This document shows, one piece after another, positions 56,040 to 64,000 of a stretch of 64,000 nucleotides of DNA; the stretch's first letter is position 1; every line of letters begins with the position of its first letter. The notes under the pieces are model-generated. The model did not search any database. It worked only from the letters and a program-made list of their open reading frames with translations, and was not told the origin of the DNA. The translations under genes were made by a program, and so were the position numbers. This DNA comes from Ancylobacter novellus DSM 506 (GTDB lineage Bacteria > Pseudomonadota > Alphaproteobacteria > Rhizobiales > Xanthobacteraceae). The stretch spans positions 2,542,001 through 2,606,000 of the forward strand of contig NC_014217.1 of the NCBI RefSeq assembly GCF_000092925.1. The letters run 5' to 3'.

Positions 56040-57314
56040 TCAACCCTTGGTCTGCGGCGCCGAGACGCCGGCCGAGGCGGGAGCCCCGCCCTTGGACTTT
56101 CCGAGCACCGCCTCGGTGATCGAGGCCGGAACCGCCTTCGGCTTCTCGAACAGGCCGAGCAGCGGCAGGATGATCAGGAAGTGCGCGAAGTACCAGATCG
56201 TCAGGATGCGGCCGGCGATGACGTAGCCGCCCTCGGCCGGCTTGGAGCCGAGCCAGCCGAGCCCGATGCACACCGCCACCCAGATCCAGAAGAACTGCTT
56301 GAATAGCGGACGGTAGCGGGCGGAGCGCACCTTGGAGGTGTCGAGCCACGGCACGAAGAACAGCACGATGATCGCGCCGAACATGGTGAGCACGCCGCCG
56401 AGCTTGTCCGGCACCGAGCGCAGCATGGCGTAGAACGGCAGGTAGTACCATTCCGGCACGATGTGCGCGGGCGTCACCAGCGGGTTGGCCGGGATGTAGT
56501 TGTCGGCGTGGCCCAGATAGTTCGGGATGTAGAACAGGAACCACGCGAAGAAGATCAGGAAGCACACCATGCCGAACCCGTCCTTGATGGTCGCGTAGGG
56601 CGTGAAGGGCACGGTGTCCTTCTCCGACTTCGGCTCGACGCCGGTCGGGTTGTTCTGGCCGACCACGTGCAGCGCCCAGACGTGCAGGACGACGACGCCG
56701 GCGATCATGAACGGCAGCAGGTAGTGCAGCGAGAAGAAGCGGTTCAGCGTCGCGTTGTCGACCGAGAAGCCGCCCCACAGCCACTCGACGATGGTCGGGC
56801 CGACCACCGGGAAGGCGGAGAACAGGTTGGTGATGACGGTGGCGCCCCAGAAGCTCATCTGCCCCCAGGGGAGCACGTAGCCCATGAAGCCGGTCGCCAT
56901 CATCAGCAGGTAGATGATGCAGCCGAGGATCCACAGCACCTCGCGCGGGGCCTTGTAGGACCCGTAATAGAGGCCGCGGAACATGTGGATGTACACCGCG
57001 ATGAAGAACATCGAGGCGCCGTTGGCGTGCATGTAGCGGAGCAGCCAGCCATAGCTGACGTCACGCATGATGTGCTCGACCGAATCGAACGCCATCGAGG
57101 CATGCGGCGTGTAGTGCATCACCAGCACCACGCCCGACAGGATCTGGACGACCAGCATCAGCGACAGGATGCCGCCGAAGGTCCACCAGTAGTTCAGGTT
57201 GCGCGGGGTGGGGTAGGCAACGAAGGAGGAATGGATCAGGCCGACCAGCGGCAGCCGGCTCTCGAACCACTTGAGCGCCGGGTGCTTCGGCTCGAACGTG
57301 GAGTGTCCGCTCAT
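56040..57314 (-). CDS. petB: Cytochrome b of the bc1 complex
   Basis: Central membrane subunit of complex III, 424 residues with eight expected helices. The Qo-site motif PEWY lies near 287-290 ([21 protein letters not shown]), and paired His ligands of the two hemes fall in the second and fourth helices ([10 protein letters not shown] region and [20 protein letters not shown]). The C terminus extends into a Lys/Ala-rich tail. It sits between the Rieske gene and petC in the operon. Confidence 0.97.
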   Translation of the reverse strand: MSGHSTFEPKHPALKWFESRLPLVGLIHSSFVAYPTPRNLNYWWTFGGILSLMLVVQILSGVVLVMHYTPHASMAFDSVEHIMRDVSYGWLLRYMHANGASMFFIAVYIHMFRGLYYGSYKAPREVLWILGCIIYLLMMATGFMGYVLPWGQMSFWGATVITNLFSAFPVVGPTIVEWLWGGFSVDNATLNRFFSLHYLLPFMIAGVVVLHVWALHVVGQNNPTGVEPKSEKDTVPFTPYATIKDGFGMVCFLIFFAWFLFYIPNYLGHADNYIPANPLVTPAHIVPEWYYLPFYAMLRSVPDKLGGVLTMFGAIIVLFFVPWLDTSKVRSARYRPLFKQFFWIWVAVCIGLGWLGSKPAEGGYVIAGRILTIWYFAHFLIILPLLGLFEKPKAVPASITEAVLGKSKGGAPASAGVSAPQTKG

Positions 57315-57338
57315 CTGTCAGTATCCCTGGACGCCGGT

Positions 57339-57905
57339 TCAGCCGATGGAGATCTTCGTGTCGGACACGAAGCTATAGGGCGGGACGGCGAGGTTCTCGG
57401 GCGCCGGGCCGCGGCGGACGCGGCCGGCCGAATCATATTCGGAGCCGTGGCAGGGGCAGAACCAGCCGTCGAATTCGCCCATATGGCCGATCGGCACGCA
57501 GCCCAGATGCGTGCAGATGCCGATGACGACGAGCCACTTCTCGCGGCCCTCGCCTTCGGCGGCGCGGTTCTGGTCGGTGGCCGGCGCTTCGGCCGGCAGG
57601 TTGGCGTTGCGCGCCACCGGGTCGATCAGGGCGGAAATCTCGGTCGCCTTCGCCTTCTCGATGTCGGCGGCCGTGCGGTTCCACACGAAGACCGGCTTGC
57701 CGCGCCACTTCACGGTGACGATCTGGCCTTCCTGGATCTGCGACAGGTCCACCTCGGTGGAGGACAGCGCGAGGACCGAGGCGTCCGGCTGGAGCTGGGA
57801 AATGAAGGGCCAGACCGCGGCGGCGGCGCCGACCGCGCCCATGGCGCCGGTCGCTATGTAGAGGAAGTCGCGGCGCGTGGTACCCGCCGTCTCGGTTGCT
57901 GCCAC
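57339..57905 (-). CDS. petA: Rieske iron-sulfur protein of the bc1 complex
   Basis: 2Fe-2S subunit of complex III, 188 residues from the GTG at 57905. A twin-arginine start ([15 protein letters not shown]) precedes the membrane anchor. The cluster ligands are in [11 protein letters not shown] (about 130-140) and [10 protein letters not shown] (about 149-158). The GTG is chosen because GGAAAGGAAA precedes it at good spacing; the ATG at 57926 would add seven residues and has its ribosome site too far away. It is first of the petABC operon, which is divergent from trmL. Confidence 0.93.
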   Translation of the reverse strand: MAATETAGTTRRDFLYIATGAMGAVGAAAAVWPFISQLQPDASVLALSSTEVDLSQIQEGQIVTVKWRGKPVFVWNRTAADIEKAKATEISALIDPVARNANLPAEAPATDQNRAAEGEGREKWLVVIGICTHLGCVPIGHMGEFDGWFCPCHGSEYDSAGRVRRGPAPENLAVPPYSFVSDTKISIG

Positions 57906-58187
57906 GATGGTTTCCTTTCCCCTCATGCCCGTGACCGGTGACCTCCGTCACGCCCGCCCCGGCCCGACGAGCGGGCGCGCGACACAGGCGTGCGGCCGCG
58001 TGGTCTGCGGTCGACCCTACCTTCGAGTGCCTCTAATTGCATCCGAACCGCCCCTTGTCCAGATGAACGCAGTGCGGCAGTCCGTCCTGCCCCCGCCGGT
58101 CCACGCCCGCCTCCGGCGGGGGATGGTAGCGACCGGCCGCGACTTACGTTACGGACGCACCGACGGGCGCAGGGACAAGGATTTCCG

Positions 58188-58664
58188 ATGACGCTGGCAC
58201 TGGCGCTCTACGAGCCCGACATCGCCCAGAATGCCGGCACGCTGGCCCGCGCCGTCGCCTGCCTCGGGCTCGAGCTGCACATCGTCGAGCCCGCCGGCTT
58301 TCCGGTGGGCGACGCCGGCTTCCGGCGGGCCGGCATGGACTATCTCGACCGCGCGGTGATCCGCCGCCATGCGAGCTTCAAAGCCTTCGAGGAATGGCGG
58401 CGGGCGGAAGGCCGGCGCCTTGTGCTCGCCACCACCCGCGGGGCCGTCGCCCATGTGGACTTCGCCTTCACTGAGACCGACGTGGTCCTGCTCGGCCGCG
58501 AGAGCGCCGGCGTGCCGGAGGCGGTGCACGAATCCGCGGATGCGCGGATCGTCATCCCGCTGAATGAGGGCGCCCGCTCGCTCAACGTGGCGCTCGCCGG
58601 CGCGATGATCCTCGGCGAGGCGCTTAGGCAGACCGGCGGGTTTGCGCGCACAGGTACGGGGTAA
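58188..58664 (+). CDS. trmL: tRNA (cytidine/uridine-2'-O-)-methyltransferase TrmL
   Basis: SPOUT-class methyltransferase that modifies the wobble position of certain leucine tRNAs, 158 residues. The N-terminal LALYEPDIAQNAGTLARAVA and the knot region with LLGRESAGVP, RIVIPLNEGARSLNVALA and GAMILGEALR are typical. The ATG at 58188 follows AAGGA. It is divergent from petA and followed by a family A repeat and hemF in convergent orientation. Confidence 0.92.
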   Translation: MTLALALYEPDIAQNAGTLARAVACLGLELHIVEPAGFPVGDAGFRRAGMDYLDRAVIRRHASFKAFEEWRRAEGRRLVLATTRGAVAHVDFAFTETDVVLLGRESAGVPEAVHESADARIVIPLNEGARSLNVALAGAMILGEALRQTGGFARTGTG

Positions 58665-58683
58665 ACACCGTCGCCTCGTGCAA

Positions 58684-58766
58684 CGTCATGCCCGGCGTTG
58701 GGCCGGGCATGACGACTTCCTCGCCGTCAAAAGGCGTGGATGGCCGGGCCAAGCCCGGCCATGACG
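58684..58766. repeat. Family A element
   Basis: CGTCATGCCCGGC, loop, GCCGGGCATGACG is a perfect 13-bp hairpin; a second unit GGCCGGGCCAAGCCCGGCC-ATGACG follows. It separates the convergent trmL and hemF. Confidence 0.87.
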
Positions 58767-58794
58767 TCGTTCTCAGTCATGCCGACGGTCCGGC

Positions 58795-59688
58795 TCACGG
58801 CCACTTCACCACCGGCGGCATGGAGGAGAGGATCGAATCGACGTTCCCCCCCGTCTTCAGCCCAAACAGCGTGCCGCGGTCGTAGAGCAGGTTGAACTCG
58901 ACATAGCGCCCGCGCCGCACCAGCTGCTCCTCGCGCTCGGCCATGCCCCAGGGCGTGTCGGCATTGGCCCGCACGAGGCGCGGATAGACGTCGAGGAAGG
59001 CGAGCCCCACCGCCTTGGTGAAGTGGAAATCGCCTTCCCAGTCGCCGGAATCCAGCCAGTCGTAGAAGATGCCGCCGATGCCGCGCGCCTCGCCCCGGTG
59101 CGGCAGGAAGAAATACTCGTCGCACCACGCCTTGTAGCGCCCATAGTCGATATGCGGCCGGCTCTCGCAGGCCCCGCGCATCGCCGCGTGGAAGGCGACC
59201 GAATCCGGGTCCTCCTGCGTGCGGCGGGCGTCGAGCACCGGGGTGAGGTCCGCCCCGCCGCCGAACCACGCCTTCGACGTCACCACGAAGCGCGTGTTCA
59301 TGTGCACCGCCGGCACATGCGGATTGGTCATGTGGGCGATGAGCGAGATGCCCGTCGCGTGGAAGCGCGGGTCCTCCTCGGCGCCGGGAATCTGCTGGCG
59401 GAACTCGGGCGCGAACTCGCCATGCACGGTGGAGCAGTGCACGCCGACCTTCTCGAACAGCCGCCCGCGCATGACCGCCATCGTCCCGCCGCCACCCGGC
59501 CCGCCGCTATGGTCGGTGCGCTGCCACGGCGTGCGCTCGAAGCGGCCCGGCGCGCCGGGATAGAGCGCGTCGGACGCCTCGTCCTCCAGCTTCTCGAAGC
59601 AGGCGCAGATGCGGTTGCGCAGCTCCTCGAACCAGGCGCGGGCGGCCTGCTTGCGGGCCTCGATGTCGGCGGGGATGGCGTTGGTCAT
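58795..59688 (-). CDS. hemF: Oxygen-dependent coproporphyrinogen III oxidase
   Basis: Aerobic heme-synthesis enzyme converting coproporphyrinogen III to protoporphyrinogen IX, 297 residues. Conserved segments are [39 protein letters not shown] and the C-terminal [20 protein letters not shown]. The start at 59688 follows AGGGAAG; the frame opens further upstream at 59742 without support. It stands between a repeat and a divergent ABC transporter gene. Confidence 0.96.
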   Translation of the reverse strand: MTNAIPADIEARKQAARAWFEELRNRICACFEKLEDEASDALYPGAPGRFERTPWQRTDHSGGPGGGGTMAVMRGRLFEKVGVHCSTVHGEFAPEFRQQIPGAEEDPRFHATGISLIAHMTNPHVPAVHMNTRFVVTSKAWFGGGADLTPVLDARRTQEDPDSVAFHAAMRGACESRPHIDYGRYKAWCDEYFFLPHRGEARGIGGIFYDWLDSGDWEGDFHFTKAVGLAFLDVYPRLVRANADTPWGMAEREEQLVRRGRYVEFNLLYDRGTLFGLKTGGNVDSILSSMPPVVKWP

Positions 59689-59847
59689 GGCACTTCCCTG
59701 GAACACATGCCCGCATCTAGCGCCGCCGGCCGGACAGGACAACCGGCCGGTGGTAGCCGTCGGCCTACGACTCGTGTCTGTTCACGATTGGTTCGCGCTT
59801 TCCGATCTGACACACTGGTGCCGCAACGGCGGCGCAGAAGGTCGCCC

Positions 59848-61707
<1,860 letters not shown>

Positions 61708-61722
61708 GCGGCGACTTGAAGC

Positions 61723-61816
61723 CGTCATCCCGGCCGCAGCGCAGCGGAGAGCCGGCATCGTTTCCCGAATTCGGCACGCGATCCCGGATATGGCCTACGG
61801 CCATTCCGGGATGACG
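61723..61816. repeat. Family A element (arms only)
   Basis: Begins CGTCATCCCGGCCGCAG and ends CCATTCCGGGATGACG, with TCCCGGATATGGCCTACGGC inside. It lies between the ABC exporter and the cca operon. Confidence 0.8.
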
Positions 61817-61823
61817 ATTGCGG

Positions 61824-63050
61824 TTAGAGGACCGCTTCCCCCGCAATCCTCTCCAAGTCCCCCGCCCCCATCGGAAACCCGGCCTCGATCCAGGCTTCCT
61901 CGGCGCGCTTGAGGGCGGCGCCGAGCGCCGGGCCGGGCTGAATGCCGCGGGCGATGAAATCGGCGGCCTTCAAGGGGAACACCGGGATCGGCCAGCCGGC
62001 GGCGAGGCTTGCCAGCGCGCGCCAGCCCTCGTCCTCCAGCGAAGCCCCGGAGTGGGCGAAGGCGATCAGCGCCCGGTCCTGGAAGGCCTCGCGGCCCATG
62101 CGGTAGAGGAACGCTTTCTGCCCCTTCTCGCACATGCCCGGCGTCGGCGCGGGGCCGGCGAGCGCGGCGAGGCGCGTGGCCTCGGCATTGGAGAGCCGCA
62201 GCCCCTCGCGCAGGGCTTCCGCGTCTTCCTCCGAACGAACGGCCAACGCGCCGAGCCGGCGCACCGCGTCGGGCACCATGGCGAGCGACGCCTCGACCTC
62301 GGAAAGGCGGACGAAGGTCCTCGCATCCCCGGCCCTGCCGAGCACGGGCTCCAAAAGGCCGGCCGCCTCCATCTGCGCCAGCGTCTCGGCGGCGCGGGGC
62401 GCGACCAGCAGCTTCATCATTTCCGCCCGCACGCGCTCGCGCGAGAGCCGGTCCAGCCCCTCGCGGTTGCGCACCGCCGCCGCCAGCGCGTCTTCGTCCA
62501 GCGCGCCCTTGCCATAGGCGGCATGGAAGCGGAACAGGCGCAATATGCGCAGATAATCCTCGCGGATGCGCACGTCGGCATCGCCGATGAAGCGCACCCT
62601 GCCCGCCCGGGCATCGGCCTCGCCGCCGACGAGGTCGATCAGCTCGCCCGCACGGGTGAGATAGAGCGCGTTCATGGTGAAGTCGCGCCGCTGCGCGTCA
62701 TGCGCCCAGTTCCGCCCGAAGACGACGCGCGCGCGCCGGCCATCGGTCTCCACGTCCTCGCGCAGCGTCGTCACCTCATAGGGCTCGCCCTCGGCGATCA
62801 CCGTCACCGTGCCGTGCTCGACCCCGGTCGGCACCGCCTTGAGCCCGGCAGCAAGCGCGCGGCGCGTCACCTCCTCCGGCGTCGCCGTGGTGGCGATGTC
62901 GATGTCGAAGCGCACGCCGCGCCCGATCAGCCAGTCGCGCACCGCGCCGCCGACGATGCGCGCCTCCTCGCCCTCGCCGTCAAGCGCAGCGAGCACGCGG
63001 GCGAGGCCCGGCCGGCCGTCAAGCAGCGGGTTCATTCCCGGTCGGTTCAT
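61824..63050 (-). CDS. cca: CCA tRNA nucleotidyltransferase
   Basis: Class II nucleotidyltransferase that builds or repairs the 3' CCA of tRNAs, 408 residues. The catalytic head has GGAVRDWLIG and the two carboxylates in FDIDIATTA; RRDFTMNALYLTRAGELID and the RIREDYLRILRLFRFHA neck are also present. The C-terminal body is less conserved. The start at 63050 overlaps the DUF6111 stop (ATGA), so it is translationally coupled to the upstream genes. Confidence 0.94.
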   Translation of the reverse strand: MNRPGMNPLLDGRPGLARVLAALDGEGEEARIVGGAVRDWLIGRGVRFDIDIATTATPEEVTRRALAAGLKAVPTGVEHGTVTVIAEGEPYEVTTLREDVETDGRRARVVFGRNWAHDAQRRDFTMNALYLTRAGELIDLVGGEADARAGRVRFIGDADVRIREDYLRILRLFRFHAAYGKGALDEDALAAAVRNREGLDRLSRERVRAEMMKLLVAPRAAETLAQMEAAGLLEPVLGRAGDARTFVRLSEVEASLAMVPDAVRRLGALAVRSEEDAEALREGLRLSNAEATRLAALAGPAPTPGMCEKGQKAFLYRMGREAFQDRALIAFAHSGASLEDEGWRALASLAAGWPIPVFPLKAADFIARGIQPGPALGAALKRAEEAWIEAGFPMGAGDLERIAGEAVL

Positions 63051-63307
63051 TCGACATGCCCCGGCACCAGCACGCCGTCCTCCCAGGTGGGCGGCACGTA
63101 GCGGCCCGTGGTCGGCCCGCGCCCGGCGACCTCGATGAAATAAAGGCTCAGCGCCACCAGCAGCACCGCCGCCACCGAGCAGCCGATGAGCGCGCGCAGC
63201 GACCAGGCGTCCAGCAGCGAGTCCACCTTGCGCCCGAAGCGCAGATAGAGCGCGAAGGCGGCGAAGGGCACCAGGAACAGCGCCAGCTCGGCAATAATGC
63301 GGACCAT
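63047..63307 (-). CDS. DUF6111 family small membrane protein
   Basis: An 86-residue protein with two hydrophobic helices (ELALFLVPFAAFALYLRF and IGCSVAAVLLVALSLYFIEV) and a short C-terminal tail PTWEDGVLVPGHVE. It overlaps nudL at its start and cca at its stop, both by shared bases, so the three are made from one transcript. DUF6111 members occupy this slot in many alphaproteobacteria; no function is known. Confidence 0.88.
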   Translation of the reverse strand: MVRIIAELALFLVPFAAFALYLRFGRKVDSLLDAWSLRALIGCSVAAVLLVALSLYFIEVAGRGPTTGRYVPPTWEDGVLVPGHVE

Positions 63308-63978
63308 CAGGCGTAAATCCGCTCATAGAGGCTGCGCAGGATGCCGGCGGTGACACCCCAGATGAAGCGCTTCTCATAGGCCATGGCGTGGAAGGTGCGC
63401 CGCAGCCCCTCCGCCTCGCGGGTGTGGCGCTGGTGGTTGGCCGGGCTCATCAGGAAATCGAGCGGCACCTCGAAGGCCTCGTCCACCTCGCCGGGATTGA
63501 GCGTCAGGCCGAATTCCGGCCGCACCAGCCCGACCACCGGCACGATGCGGAAGCCGGTGCGCGAGAGATACGGGTCGAGATAGCCGAGCGGCGAGACGAG
63601 GCTGCGCGCCAGCCCCACCTCCTCCTCCGCCTCGCGCAGCGCCGCGTCGAGCGGGCCGGCATCGGCCGGGTCGATCTTGCCGCCGGGAAAGGCGATCTGG
63701 CCGGCATGGCTCGGCAGATGCGGCGAGCGCAGGGTGAGCAACACGCTCGGCTGCGCGCGGGCGATCACCGGGATCAGCACCGCCGCGGCGCGAACGGGGC
63801 GGCCGTAGACCAGCGGGCGGAATTCGGGGGTCAGCTCATGGTCGCCGCGCGGCGCCTCGCCGTCGAGGTCCGGCGCGTGCAGCAGCCGCGCGCGGGCGCG
63901 GGCGACGAAGTCGTCCAGCGCGAGGGGCGCAGAATCGGGCACGTCGGCGGTGGCGGAGGGGATGGGCACGGCGGTCAT
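63307..63978 (-). CDS. NUDIX hydrolase, CoA pyrophosphatase type
   Basis: NUDIX protein of the NudL/CoA pyrophosphatase group, 223 residues. The NUDIX box is GGKIDPADAGPLDAALREAE followed by EEVGL (about 99-123), with the Glu residues that bind the metal, preceded by HLPSHAGQIAFPGGK, the CoAse-type leading motif. It probably hydrolyses CoA or a derivative into 3',5'-ADP and phosphopantetheine. It is first in the nudL-DUF6111-cca run; its ATG is near the window end and is complete. Confidence 0.9.
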   Translation of the reverse strand: MTAVPIPSATADVPDSAPLALDDFVARARARLLHAPDLDGEAPRGDHELTPEFRPLVYGRPVRAAAVLIPVIARAQPSVLLTLRSPHLPSHAGQIAFPGGKIDPADAGPLDAALREAEEEVGLARSLVSPLGYLDPYLSRTGFRIVPVVGLVRPEFGLTLNPGEVDEAFEVPLDFLMSPANHQRHTREAEGLRRTFHAMAYEKRFIWGVTAGILRSLYERIYA

Positions 63979-64000
63979 AGGCTCTCTTTCACGGTCTCGG

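Overview
The window is GC-rich DNA from an alphaproteobacterium, most likely a member of the Hyphomicrobiales. The support is the gene set: Omp25/Omp31-type outer membrane proteins, a petABC cytochrome bc1 operon, an aerobic HemF, a MarR/OmpR-type/kinase trio next to ilvE, DUF6111 coupled to cca, and large numbers of dispersed palindromic elements. A family such as Xanthobacteraceae is a plausible guess, but no marker gene here settles it. Nearly all coding sequence is ordinary chromosomal housekeeping. No prophage, insertion sequence, CRISPR array, tRNA or rRNA gene was seen.

Layout. Bases 2-4226 carry urtC-urtD-urtE-fmdA-fmdB, which import and hydrolyse urea-like or short-chain amides. Then come ggt, a short strongly translated reading frame with its own terminator (6351-6535), a DUF188 protein, a BKACE enzyme, a cupin and ppc. 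Bases 11.3-17.3 kb hold a small protein, a Tim44-like protein, a DUF805 membrane protein, uvrB and an orphan lipoprotein. Bases 17.5-20 kb hold a biuret-hydrolase-like enzyme with an NCS2-type permease. Bases 20-24.5 kb hold a peptidoglycan-binding protein, a cupin, an exported Cys-containing protein translationally coupled to RNase T2, rlmJ, a cold shock gene and a GST. Two Omp25/31 paralogues follow, then a pteridine-reductase-like SDR, a DMT transporter and an FkbM methyltransferase.

Bases 29.5-33 kb hold uvrC, pgsA, moaD and moaE. ilvE is divergent from marR-response regulator-histidine kinase (33-37 kb), a gene set resembling petP/petR. Next are csaA, tetR, proC, a repeat cluster, ybjN and ubiK; then the overlapping run lgt-midA-pgeF, an M24 hydrolase, a lipoprotein, prs, an exported protein and a 978-residue autotransporter. 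Bases 51.4-55 kb carry rplY, pth, ychF and two adjacent MaoC genes. The remainder is petA-petB-petC, trmL, hemF, an ABC exporter, and nudL-DUF6111-cca.

Two families of dispersed palindromic repeats occupy many intergenic gaps. Family A has CGTCATCCC(C/G)GG...GGGATGACG ends; family B has GTCATCCTGAGGT...ACCTCAGGATGAC ends; one element nests an A core inside a B element. The most unusual non-repeat features are the short reading frame at 6366, the RNase T2 partner gene, the BiuH-like/permease pair, the symmetric operator-like sites between ilvE and marR, and the autotransporter with HAF-like repeats.
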